Assembly (NCBI GenBank): GCA_021155205.1
Contig: JAJNPS010000010.1
Location: 1 to 64,000 of the forward strand
Origin: Rhodobacterales bacterium
GTDB lineage: Bacteria; Pseudomonadota; Alphaproteobacteria; Rhodobacterales; Rhodobacteraceae
DNA length: 64,000 nt
Direction of reading: 5' to 3'
Of the stretch, positions 8,306 to 15,979 are shown piece after piece. Within the stretch, counting starts at the first letter, position 1; each line of letters opens with the position of its first letter. The notes beneath the pieces were generated by a model. It was given only the letters and a program-made list of their open reading frames with translations, was not told the DNA's origin and searched no databases. Made by a program: the position numbers and the translations under genes.

Positions 8306-8887
8306 TTGCAGCTGGCTTACATTCTCGCCTCGGATCCCGGGGTCACAGATCGGGTGCTTGCCGAAGCCGCCGAACAGTTGGCTTCGCGGTCGGTCGCACT
8401 CTGCGGTGTAGTACAGCACGAGACGCCGGCGGGTGCCGGGCATCGATGCCACATGGACCTGCGCATCCTTCCCGGGGGACCGGATCTGCGCATCTCCCAG
8501 GATCGTGGTGTGCTGGCCCGCGGGTGCCGTCTTGATCCGGACGCGCTCGAGACGGCAGTGGCAGAGACGGCGCGCCGCATCGGCAAGGGAACCGAACTTC
8601 TGATCGTCAACAAGTTCGGCAAGCACGAAGCGATGGGGCGGGGGTTCCGGACCGTCATTGCAGCCGCGATAGAGCTGGATGTGCCCGTCCTACTCGGCGT
8701 CAATGCCCTGAACCTTGAGGCTTTTGAATGGTTCGCTGGCGGGTTGGCAACAAGGCTGGAGTGTCGATCTGCCTCAGTCCTGTCCTGGGCCGAGCGGTTG
8801 AATATCGTTCCCCTGACGGACATCGGGCAAAGTACCCAGTTCAGGGCGCCTGTAGGTGACCTGAGAGCGCTGTCTTCAGATCACTAA
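8306..8887 (+). CDS. DUF2478-family protein downstream of arsenite oxidase
   Basis: The protein (193 residues from the chosen start) matches my recollection of DUF2478 proteins: QLAYILASDPGV at the start, a CHMDLRILPGG segment, ISQDRGVLARGCRLDP, and a conserved LLIVNKFGKHEAMGRGFR stretch that resembles the Walker B region of THEP1-like NTPases. The biochemical role is unknown; members are often found by molybdenum-related genes, so a cofactor or maturation role for AioA is a reasonable inference only. I chose the TTG at 8306 because AAAGGA lies 6 bases upstream and family similarity begins there; in-frame starts further upstream lie inside the aioA hairpin. Confidence 0.65.
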   Translation: MQLAYILASDPGVTDRVLAEAAEQLASRSVALCGVVQHETPAGAGHRCHMDLRILPGGPDLRISQDRGVLARGCRLDPDALETAVAETARRIGKGTELLIVNKFGKHEAMGRGFRTVIAAAIELDVPVLLGVNALNLEAFEWFAGGLATRLECRSASVLSWAERLNIVPLTDIGQSTQFRAPVGDLRALSSDH

Positions 8888-8988
8888 CTGCTGCAAGATC
8901 AGCGGTTTGCATAGCCTTGCGGTCTTACTGATCTCTCGCTTCGCAGGGTAGGGCGAAGTCCAAACTGCGCCCGCACAATGAAAAGTCG

Positions 8989-9004
8989 CATAATACATAT
9001 TATG
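8989..9004. promoter_or_regulatory. AT-rich 16-bp dyad upstream of rpe
   Basis: CATAATA-CA-TATTATG is a perfect inverted repeat with 7-base arms, in an AT-rich patch that stands out from the GC-rich background, 75 bases before rpe. It could be an operator or part of a promoter. The 191-base gap 8888-9078 holds nothing else I can identify and marks the end of the arsenic island. Confidence 0.35.
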
Positions 9005-9078
9005 TCATTAATATGTGTCTGGTGGAGCAACAATATCGGTCATATCACTTTGAACCCTAACAACATGAAAAGCCACCG

Positions 9079-9759
9079 ATGCCCCCGAACCGTCCCCTGA
9101 TCATCGCGCCGTCGATCCTGGCTGCGGATTTCGCGAATTTCGGCGCGGAGTGTCGCGCGGTCGAGGCACAGGGTGCTGACTGGGTCCATGTCGATGTGAT
9201 GGACGGGCATTTCGTGCCCAACATCACCTTTGGCCCGCAGATGTGTGCCGCACTCCGGCCGCATATCAAGACCGTCATGGATGTTCATCTGATGATTGCG
9301 CCCGTCGACGGCTTCATCGCGGCCTTTGCGGCGGCGGGTGCAGACCGCATGACCGTGCATGTCGAGGCTGGACCGCATCTGCACCGCACGCTGCAGGCGA
9401 TCCGCGCCACCGGCAAGGAGGCGGGCCTTGCGATCAACCCGGCCACCCCGGCTGAGGTTGTGCTGCCTGTCCTTGATGACATCGGCATGATCTGCGTGAT
9501 GACGGTCAATCCGGGCTTTGGCGGTCAGGCCTTCCTGATGTCGCAATTGCCCAAGATCCGGGCCTTGCGGGCGATGATCGGCGATCGCCCGATCCATCTT
9601 CAGATCGACGGCGGCGTCACGCTGGAAACCGCACCGCTGGTGCGTGCCGCGGGTGCGGATGTGCTGGTGGCGGGATCGGGAATTTTTCGCGGCGGGTCGG
9701 CGACTGCGCCGGAGGCCTATGGGCGCAACATCGCGGCCCTGCGCGCGGCGGCGGGATAG
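9079..9759 (+). CDS. rpe: Ribulose-phosphate 3-epimerase
   Basis: This 226-residue TIM-barrel enzyme interconverts D-ribulose 5-phosphate and D-xylulose 5-phosphate in the pentose phosphate and Calvin cycles. The metal ligands fit His37, Asp39, His70 and Asp177, in HVDVMDGHFVPN, VHLMI and IDGGV. The glycine-rich phosphate site MTVNPGFGGQ is at about 141-150. The ATG at 9079 begins the expected N-terminus (IIAPSILAADF). It stands alone on the plus strand between the arsenic island and tsf-rpsB, sharing a terminator with tsf. Confidence 0.95.
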   Translation: MPPNRPLIIAPSILAADFANFGAECRAVEAQGADWVHVDVMDGHFVPNITFGPQMCAALRPHIKTVMDVHLMIAPVDGFIAAFAAAGADRMTVHVEAGPHLHRTLQAIRATGKEAGLAINPATPAEVVLPVLDDIGMICVMTVNPGFGGQAFLMSQLPKIRALRAMIGDRPIHLQIDGGVTLETAPLVRAAGADVLVAGSGIFRGGSATAPEAYGRNIAALRAAAG

Positions 9760-9845
9760 GTACCCCGGTCCCCTGCCCCGGTGGAAAAGCATCTTCGGCT
9801 TGCGCGCGAGGCACTGGAAGTCGAGAGAATCCTGCCGGCAAAAGG

Positions 9846-9878
9846 AAACGGTGCGGTCATCCCCTGACCGCACCGTTT
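9846..9878. terminator. Bidirectional terminator between rpe and tsf
   Basis: AAACGGTGCGGTC and GACCGCACCGTTT form a perfect 13-bp stem with a 7-base loop. The plus side is followed by CTTG; the minus side reads into CCTTTTGCC after the AAA/TTT ends. It lies between the convergent rpe and tsf genes and can serve both. Confidence 0.85.
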
Positions 9879-9898
9879 CTTGTCGGCTTTGGCTGAGA

Positions 9899-10795
9899 TC
9901 AGCCCTGAACCATCTTGGCGACTTCGGCGGCGAAGTCCTCTTCCTTTTTCTCGATCCCTTCGCCCACGCCCATGCGGACAAAGCCGGTGATCGTGACGCC
10001 CGCATCCTTGGCGGCCTGCGCCACCGTGATGTCGGGATTGATCACGAACATCTGGCCGAGCAGGGTATTTTCGGCCAGGAACTTTTTCATCCGGCCGGGG
10101 ATGATGTTGTTCTGGATCACCGCATCGGGCTTCGGTTTGGCCGAGGCTGCGTTTTCCTCCAGCGCCTTGCTGGTCTGCACCGCCAGTTCGCGTTCCACCA
10201 CAACGGGATCAAGGTCGGCCTCCGACAGCGCCAGCGGATTGGTCGCGGCAATGTGCATCGCGAACTGCTTGGCGATCGCCGCGTCGGCGCCCTTGATCGC
10301 CACCAGCACGCCGATCTTGCCCAGACCATCGGCGACCGCATTGTGGACGTAAGCCGCCACATGCTCGCCCTCGACCGAGGCCATGCGGCGCAGGGTCATG
10401 TTTTCGCCGATGGTGGCAACGGCTTCCTGGATGACAGTCTGCACCGGCTGGCCGGCAAGGTCGGCGGCCTTCAGTTCTTCGACATCCTGGCAGCGGATCG
10501 CGGTCCTGGTGATGTTGTGGACCATTGCCTGGAAATCGGCGTTCTTGCCGACGAAATCGGTTTCGGAGTTCACTTCGACAGCGACGCCGCGCCCGCCGGA
10601 CACAGCAACGCCAACAAGACCTTCGGCGGCCACGCGATCAGCCTTCTTGGCGGCTTTGGCCAGGCCCTTGGTGCGCAGCCAGTCAACCGCGGCTTCCATG
10701 TCGCCGTTGACCTCGACCAGCGCCTTCTTGGCGTCCATCATGCCTGCGCCGGTGCTGTCGCGCAGTTCTTTCACCATTTGTGCGGTGACGGTCAT
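9899..10795 (-). CDS. tsf: Translation elongation factor Ts
   Basis: EF-Ts (298 residues) exchanges GDP on EF-Tu. The N-terminal UBA-like domain and the signature LRDSTGAGMMDAKKALVE (about 11-28) are present, followed by the core (VNSETDFVGKNADF) and the C-terminal region. It lies downstream of rpsB on the same strand, the conserved bacterial order, separated by 79 bases that include a stem-loop. Confidence 0.97.
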   Translation of the reverse strand: MTVTAQMVKELRDSTGAGMMDAKKALVEVNGDMEAAVDWLRTKGLAKAAKKADRVAAEGLVGVAVSGGRGVAVEVNSETDFVGKNADFQAMVHNITRTAIRCQDVEELKAADLAGQPVQTVIQEAVATIGENMTLRRMASVEGEHVAAYVHNAVADGLGKIGVLVAIKGADAAIAKQFAMHIAATNPLALSEADLDPVVVERELAVQTSKALEENAASAKPKPDAVIQNNIIPGRMKKFLAENTLLGQMFVINPDITVAQAAKDAGVTITGFVRMGVGEGIEKKEEDFAAEVAKMVQG

Positions 10796-10826
10796 GTCAC
10801 GCTCTCCTCAATATCTGAAAATGGCT

Positions 10827-10849
10827 CTGGCGGGGCATATCCCCGCCAG
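10827..10849 (-). promoter_or_regulatory. Stem-loop between rpsB and tsf
   Basis: CTGGCGGGG and CCCCGCCAG form a perfect 9-bp stem around a 5-base loop between rpsB and tsf. The following bases on the minus strand (AGCCATTTTC) give only a weak T-run, so partial termination or message processing between the two genes is more likely than full termination. Confidence 0.5.
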
Positions 10850-10874
10850 GTTTCCGTTTCGTGACGGCAAAAGA

Positions 10875-11654
10875 TCAGGCGTCGGATTCGGCCGCGACGG
10901 TTTCAGCAATGGCTTCTTCCTCGGGGGCGGCTTCAAGCGCGCCAAGGTCAACGCCTGCAGCACCGAGCTGCGCCGACATGCCGTCAAGGGCCGCGCGCGC
11001 GATCAGGTCGCAGTAAAGGGCGATGGCGCGCGCGGCGTCGTCGTTCCCCGGGATCACATAGTCGATGCCCTTGGGGCTGCAGTTGGTGTCAACCACCGCG
11101 ACAACCGGGATGCCCAGTTTCTGCGCCTCGAGGATCGCGAGATCCTCCTTGCCCGCGTCGATGATGAAGATCAGGTCCGGCGTGCCGCCCATTTCGCGGA
11201 TGCCGCCCAGGGATGCCGTCAGCTTGGCCTGGTCGCGTTCCATGCCCAGACGCTCTTTCTTGGTCAGGCCTTCGCTGCCCTGCCCCAGCACCTCATCGAG
11301 ATGCTTCAGCCGCTGGATCGACTTGGACACGGTCTGCCAGTTGGTGAGCGTGCCGCCCAGCCAGCGATGGTTCATGTAGAACTGCGCGCATTTTTCCGCC
11401 GCCTCGGCGATCGGCTTTTGTGCCTGGCGCTTGGTGCCGACGAACAGGATCCGCCCGCCTTTGGCCACCGTGTCGCGCACGGTTTTCAGCGCCGTGTCCA
11501 GCATGGGCACGGTCTGCGTCAGGTCGATGATGTGGATGCCATTGCGGTCGCCGTAGATGAACTCGCCCATGCGGGGGTTCCAGCGCGCCGTCTGGTGGCC
11601 ATAGTGAACGCCAGCTTCCAAAAGCTGACGCATGGTGAACTCGGGAAGAGCCAT
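10875..11654 (-). CDS. rpsB: 30S ribosomal protein S2
   Basis: S2 (259 residues) starts MALPEFTMRQLLEAGVHYGH, with the conserved HQTARWNPRM and FVGTKRQAQ segments and a C-terminal acidic tail (EEEAIAETVAAESDA) typical of alphaproteobacteria. The ATG at 11654 was chosen over an in-frame start 90 bases upstream because the family begins with this MALP sequence and AAGGACAAGG precedes it. It is cotranscribed with tsf. Confidence 0.97.
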   Translation of the reverse strand: MALPEFTMRQLLEAGVHYGHQTARWNPRMGEFIYGDRNGIHIIDLTQTVPMLDTALKTVRDTVAKGGRILFVGTKRQAQKPIAEAAEKCAQFYMNHRWLGGTLTNWQTVSKSIQRLKHLDEVLGQGSEGLTKKERLGMERDQAKLTASLGGIREMGGTPDLIFIIDAGKEDLAILEAQKLGIPVVAVVDTNCSPKGIDYVIPGNDDAARAIALYCDLIARAALDGMSAQLGAAGVDLGALEAAPEEEAIAETVAAESDA

Positions 11655-11812
11655 GCCTTGTCCTTTTCCGGTTTGAACCTTGATGAGGCCGTCTTCACCC
11701 CCGGAGGGGGCAACCGGCGGACGATGCGGGATTTCTCCCCGCAAAGCCCAAGCCTCACCTGTGAAGTGCGCGCCGGTTAGCGGCTTTCGCCCCCCGCCGC
11801 AAGTCTTATTGT
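11655..11812 (-). promoter_or_regulatory. rpsB leader region with two GC-rich hairpins
   Basis: The 158 bases between the DUF1330 stop and rpsB contain two hairpins: TGCGGG/CCCGCA at 11725-11743 and CCCCC/GGGGG at 11698-11710. Position and structure suggest the rpsB promoter and leader, where S2 feedback control could act. No specific r-protein binding motif was recognised. Confidence 0.35.
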
Positions 11813-12166
11813 TCAGCCGAAGTCGTCGTACCCCTCGACGATGGCAACATCAAAGTCGGCGATCCCGTCGTACATGAGAAGAGCGGTCTGTTGGGCAATG
11901 TCGGCAAACGCTTCCTGCGCTGCTGCCAGCGAGGCAAACTCCACGACCACGAGTCTTGGTTTCGGCGCGCCCGCCGCGACAATCACCTCTGCACTTCGAA
12001 TGACCATGCGACCACCCAGACGGTCAATCGCGTCCACAGCGACCTCGAGGTAGGTGAAGTATCGGGCCTGATCGATCACGCGGGCCGAGATCACCCAATA
12101 GCCTCTGGCAGGACCTTCGCGCACACATGGCTTGGCCTGAACAAAGCTGTGCCCGTATTCGTCCAT
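11813..12166 (-). CDS. DUF1330-like protein
   Basis: The 117-residue protein has the layout of DUF1330 proteins: a GYWVISARVIDQARYFTYLEVA strand-helix unit, then a central RLVVVEFASLAAAQEAFAD segment and a C-terminal ADFDVAIVEGY. These small dimeric alpha-beta barrel proteins have no firmly known function. The N-terminal 20 residues before GYWV are longer than usual. An AGGACGG site sits just before the ATG at 12166. It lies upstream of rpsB on the same strand and divergent from psuK. Confidence 0.7.
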   Translation of the reverse strand: MDEYGHSFVQAKPCVREGPARGYWVISARVIDQARYFTYLEVAVDAIDRLGGRMVIRSAEVIVAAGAPKPRLVVVEFASLAAAQEAFADIAQQTALLMYDGIADFDVAIVEGYDDFG

Positions 12167-12192
12167 CCGTCCTGACCCTACCGGAGATTGAT

Positions 12193-12205
12193 TCGCATAA
12201 TGCGA
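12193..12205. promoter_or_regulatory. 13-bp dyad in the DUF1330-psuK divergent region
   Basis: TCGCAT-A-ATGCGA is a perfect inverted repeat in the 134-base divergent region. It is a candidate operator for psuK or DUF1330. No regulator gene lies next to it. Confidence 0.35.
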
Positions 12206-12240
12206 TTTACTATCGGAACGTGCAGATGCATTCGGCAGGT

Positions 12241-12270
12241 GTCAATTCACGACCAGATGGTGCAATTGAC
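12241..12270. promoter_or_regulatory. Spaced dyad before psuK
   Basis: GTCAATT at 12241-12247 and AATTGAC at 12264-12270 form a perfect inverted repeat with a 16-base centre, ending 30 bases before psuK. It could bind a dimeric regulator; it may also include promoter elements. Function is inferred only. Confidence 0.3.
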
Positions 12271-12300
12271 GCTGACCATTTGACTCTCCAAGAAGACGCT

Positions 12301-13191
12301 ATGACAACCGACATCCTCTGTATCGGTTCCATCCTGTGGGACATCATCGGCCGCTCGCCTACCGCCATGCGGCTGGGGTCGGACGTGCCGGGCCGGATCA
12401 CCCGCCTGCCGGGCGGCGTCGCGATGAACATCGCGGTGACGCTGCGGCGGTTCGGCATGACCCCCGCCCTGCTGACGGCCATCGGCCGCGATGCCGAGGG
12501 GGACGAGTTGATCGCATCCTGCCACCGGATAGGGCTGCTGACCGAATACATCTACCGATCCGACGACCTGCCGACCGACCGCTACATGGCGATCGAAGGC
12601 GCGAACGGGCTGATCGCCGCCGTGGCCGACGCGCATTCGCTGGAGGCGGCGGGCGACAAGATTTTGCGTCCGCTGGCCGATGGCCGCCTGGGGTCGGCGT
12701 CGGGGCCATGGCCGGGTCTGATCGCGCTGGACGGCAACCTGACCGAGGCGCTTCTGGCCGACATTTCCCGCTCGCCGCTCTTTGCCGCCGCAGACCTGCG
12801 CGTTGCTCCGGCCAGTCCGGGCAAGGCCGAACGGTTGCTGCCCTTGCTTTCCCATCCGACGGCGACGCTCTACGTCAACCTCGAAGAGGCGAACCTGCTG
12901 TCGAAATCTCACAGCACGACGGCGGGCGGCGCGGCGCGGGCACTGCTCGCGCGTGGGGCCGCCGCGGTGCTTGTCACCGATGGCGGCAAGGCCGCCGCCG
13001 AGGGTCGCCGCGGACAGGGCGTGATCGAGGGCGCACCGCCGCCCGTGCTGGTGACGCGCGTCACGGGTGCGGGCGACACCTTCATGGCGGCCCATATCGT
13101 CGCCGAAGCACGGGGCGCCCCGCGCGAGGCATCCCTGGCCGCTGCCTTGCGTGCCGCCGCAGACTATGTTTCGGGAGAGATCGGATCATGA
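12301..13191 (+). CDS. psuK: Pseudouridine kinase (PfkB family)
   Basis: This 296-residue PfkB-family sugar kinase shows the N-terminal GGVAMNIAVTLRRFG signature and the C-terminal VTGAGDTFMAAH motif with catalytic base Asp259. Its stop overlaps the start of psuG by 4 bases, and this coupling supports pseudouridine as substrate: PsuK makes pseudouridine 5'-phosphate and PsuG cleaves it to uracil and ribose 5-phosphate. The ATG at 12301 was chosen because the family N-terminus (TDILCIGSILWDI) begins there; no strong ribosome-binding site is visible. Confidence 0.88.
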   Translation: MTTDILCIGSILWDIIGRSPTAMRLGSDVPGRITRLPGGVAMNIAVTLRRFGMTPALLTAIGRDAEGDELIASCHRIGLLTEYIYRSDDLPTDRYMAIEGANGLIAAVADAHSLEAAGDKILRPLADGRLGSASGPWPGLIALDGNLTEALLADISRSPLFAAADLRVAPASPGKAERLLPLLSHPTATLYVNLEEANLLSKSHSTTAGGAARALLARGAAAVLVTDGGKAAAEGRRGQGVIEGAPPPVLVTRVTGAGDTFMAAHIVAEARGAPREASLAAALRAAADYVSGEIGS

Positions 13192-14114
13192 GGACCCTGC
13201 CCCTGACCATTTCGCCGGAGGTTGCCGAGGCCCGCGCGACGGGCACACCGATTGTCGCCCTGGAAAGCACGATCATCACCCATGGCATGCCATTCCCGCA
13301 GAATGTGGAAACGGCGCGCCGGGTGGAGGCCGAGGTGCGCGCCCATGGCGCCGTGCCTGCCACCATCGCGGTCATGGACCATGCGGTCCATGTCGGGCTG
13401 ACCGAAGGACAGCTTGCCGCCCTGGGCCAGACCGCAAATGCCGCAAAGCTGTCGCGCGCCGACCTTGCCGCCTGCCTTGTCACCGGCGGCACGGGGGCCA
13501 CCACGGTTGCCGCGACGATGATCTGCGCGCATCTGGCAGGCATCGACGTCTTTGCCACCGGCGGCATTGGCGGGGTGCATCGCGGGGCGGAAACCTCGTT
13601 CGACATTTCGGCCGACCTGCCCGAACTGGCGCAGACGCCGGTGACGGTGGTGGCGGCCGGGGCCAAGGCGATCCTCGACCTGCCAAAGTCGCTGGAATAT
13701 CTCGAAACCCACGGCGTGCCCGTGATCGCCTATGGCCAGGACGATTTTCCCGCCTTCTGGTCGCGGTCGTCGGGTCTGCGCGCGCCCTTGCGCATGGACA
13801 GCGCCGCCGACATTGCCGCAGCACATCTGATGCGGGCGCAACTGGGGCTTGCGGGCGGGCAACTGGTTGCCAATCCGATCCCGCCCGACGCCGAAATCGC
13901 GCTCCAGGACATCGACCCGATGATCGAAACCGCATTGCGGCAGGCCGCGCTTGCCGGCATCGCGGCCAAGGCCGTGACACCGTTCCTGCTGCAGCGCATC
14001 TTTGCGCTGACGGACGGCCGGTCCCTGACGGCCAACATCGCCCTGGTGCTGAACAACGCGCGGCTGGCCGCGGCCATCGCGACCGAGATCGGCCGCCAGC
14101 GCGACCGACCCTGA
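13188..14114 (+). CDS. psuG: Pseudouridine-5'-phosphate glycosidase
   Basis: The 308-residue protein carries the PsuG landmarks: ALESTIITHGMPFPQN near the start, a TGGTGATTVAATM stretch, and FATGGIGGVHRGAETSFDIS, followed by DLPELAQTPVTVVAAGAK. It reversibly splits pseudouridine 5'-phosphate into ribose 5-phosphate and uracil in the cytoplasm. It is translationally coupled to psuK through an ATGA overlap. The length matches the family. Confidence 0.95.
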   Translation: MRTLPLTISPEVAEARATGTPIVALESTIITHGMPFPQNVETARRVEAEVRAHGAVPATIAVMDHAVHVGLTEGQLAALGQTANAAKLSRADLAACLVTGGTGATTVAATMICAHLAGIDVFATGGIGGVHRGAETSFDISADLPELAQTPVTVVAAGAKAILDLPKSLEYLETHGVPVIAYGQDDFPAFWSRSSGLRAPLRMDSAADIAAAHLMRAQLGLAGGQLVANPIPPDAEIALQDIDPMIETALRQAALAGIAAKAVTPFLLQRIFALTDGRSLTANIALVLNNARLAAAIATEIGRQRDRP

Positions 14115-14220
14115 TCCGGTCCCGCAGGCGCGCGCGCCTGTTGTCCTGCCATGTTGCAGAACGGGCATTGTGCCGTTCCACGCCGCTGCCTATCCTTCGC
14201 CCCGATACAGGGGGCTGATG

Positions 14221-14919
14221 ATGAGCGATCCGAACGCAAAGGCCAGACGCGGCGTCCTCGGCAGCCTGCGCGGCAGCTTTCTGACCGGACTGGTCGTGGT
14301 TCTGCCGGTGGGGCTGACGATCTATCTGATCTGGACCTTCATCGGCTGGATCGACGGCTGGATCCTGCCCCTTATTCCCGGCGCCTACCAGCCCGAGGCG
14401 CTGCTCAAGCGGTGGTTCGGGCCGGATGCCAACTTTCCCCTGCGGGGCGTCGGCGTCATCGTGTTCCTGGTCTTTACGGTGATCGTGGGCTGGATCGCCA
14501 AGGGGCTGATGGGGCGATCCATCATCCGCTGGGGCGAACGGCTGGTGGACCGCATGCCGGTGGTGCGGTCGATCTACAACGGCATCAAGCAGATTGCCGA
14601 GACGGTCTTTACCCAGACCAACTCCAACTTCGAGCGGTCCTGCGTGGTGGAGTTTCCGCGCACCGGCATGTGGTCGATCGGGTTCGTCGCGCGCCATGTC
14701 AAGGGCGAGTTGGCGCAGCGCCTGCCCAATGGCGACCGGATGCTGACGATCTTTCTGCCGACCACGCCCAATCCGACCTCGGGCTATCTGGTCTATGTCG
14801 CGGAATCCGAGGTCATCATGCTGGACATGTCGCTTGAGGACGCGGCCAAGCTGATCATTTCGGCGGGGCTGGTCTATCCCAATGCCAAGGATCCGGTCCA
14901 GCCCCCGCGGCCCATCTGA
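14221..14919 (+). CDS. DUF502-family membrane protein
   Basis: The protein (232 residues) has two transmembrane segments, one in LTGLVVVLPVGLTIYLIWTF and one in GVGVIVFLVFTVIVGWIAKG, followed by a soluble domain with MPVVRSIYNGIKQIAETVF and TIFLPTTPNPTSGYLVYV, which typify DUF502. The function is unknown. ATGs at 14218 and 14221 both fit; 14221 has better spacing from AGGGGG. It follows psuG by 106 bases that show no clear terminator. It converges with the patatin gene, the two stops being adjacent. Confidence 0.85.
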   Translation: MSDPNAKARRGVLGSLRGSFLTGLVVVLPVGLTIYLIWTFIGWIDGWILPLIPGAYQPEALLKRWFGPDANFPLRGVGVIVFLVFTVIVGWIAKGLMGRSIIRWGERLVDRMPVVRSIYNGIKQIAETVFTQTNSNFERSCVVEFPRTGMWSIGFVARHVKGELAQRLPNGDRMLTIFLPTTPNPTSGYLVYVAESEVIMLDMSLEDAAKLIISAGLVYPNAKDPVQPPRPI

Positions 14920-15966
14920 TCAGCAGTAGATCTCGCGCAATCTGACCGAAGGCTGCTTGCCGATCTTGGGACCGTGTTCGGTGATGAAGGCATCCGCCGC
15001 CGCGCGACCGGCCTCTTTCAGGCGGTCCAGCAGTTGCGGCGTCGGTGCCAGCTTGCTGGACGCGGTCAGTTCGGTCATCAGCGCGTCGTCCGAAATCATG
15101 TGGACACGCACGTCTTTCATCACGCCCTTTTCCATCCGTCCCTCGGCAATCAGACGCTTGACGAAGTCGATTGCGCGCAACTCGCCCAGAAGGCTGGAGT
15201 TGAAGCTGATCTCGTTGATCCGGTTCTGGATTTCCAGCGGCGTGTCCGGCACGGCGTCCCGCACCAGCGGATTGATCGACACGATGACCAGATCGTCGGG
15301 CAAGGTCGGCTCGTATAGCGGGAACAACGCGGGATTGCCGGTGTAGCCGCCATCCCAGTAGGTGTCGGTGCCGATGGTCACGGCCTGAAACGCGGTCGGC
15401 AGGCAGGCCGAGGCCATCAGCGCCTCGGGGGTGATGTCGGTGCCTTCGAACACCTTGATCTTGCCGGTCCGCACATTGGTCGCCCCCACGAACAGGCGTG
15501 GCGCGTCCGTGGCGCAGACGCTGGCGAAATCGAAATCGCGCACCAGGGGTTCCAGCGGGTTCGACCAGGCATCGCCCCAGGCATAGGGTGAATAAAGCTG
15601 GGCCGCGATGCCTTGCGAGGACACCGGGAACAGCGATGTCGCCATCGCCTGCCAGCCCTGCCAGAACGGCATCATTGCCGCCATCCAGGGCACCAGCCGC
15701 ATGTCGCCCACATCGCCGATCCGGTCCCACAACTGATCCAGCCGCTTGCGCGCCGCCAGCCGCCCGCCCGCGACCAGACCGGCCTTCAGCGCGGCCCCGT
15801 TCAGCGCCCCCGCCGAGGTGCCGGAAATGGCCGCGATCTCCGGCCCGTCATCCTCCAGCAGCCGGTCAAGCACCCCCCAGGTGAACGCGCCATGCGCACC
15901 GCCGCCCTGCAGGGCCAGGCTGATCGGCGCACCGCGAAGCGGCGCCTGTCGCGCGTCGTCCTTCAT
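14920..15966 (-). CDS. Patatin-like phospholipase
   Basis: The 348-residue protein is a patatin-like serine acylhydrolase. The oxyanion loop QGGGAHGAF is at about 20-28, the nucleophile Ser51 lies in GTSAG (49-53), and the second member of the dyad is Asp205 in WDGGYTG. No signal peptide is seen, so it is probably cytoplasmic. It lies 13 bases downstream of bdhA and is probably cotranscribed. That pairing suggests a role near polyhydroxybutyrate granules or membrane lipid turnover, but this is inference. The ATG at 15966 follows GGGGGTGG; an in-frame start at 16002 would overlap bdhA. Confidence 0.88.
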   Translation of the reverse strand: MKDDARQAPLRGAPISLALQGGGAHGAFTWGVLDRLLEDDGPEIAAISGTSAGALNGAALKAGLVAGGRLAARKRLDQLWDRIGDVGDMRLVPWMAAMMPFWQGWQAMATSLFPVSSQGIAAQLYSPYAWGDAWSNPLEPLVRDFDFASVCATDAPRLFVGATNVRTGKIKVFEGTDITPEALMASACLPTAFQAVTIGTDTYWDGGYTGNPALFPLYEPTLPDDLVIVSINPLVRDAVPDTPLEIQNRINEISFNSSLLGELRAIDFVKRLIAEGRMEKGVMKDVRVHMISDDALMTELTASSKLAPTPQLLDRLKEAGRAAADAFITEHGPKIGKQPSVRLREIYC

Positions 15967-15979
15967 GCCGCCACCCCCA

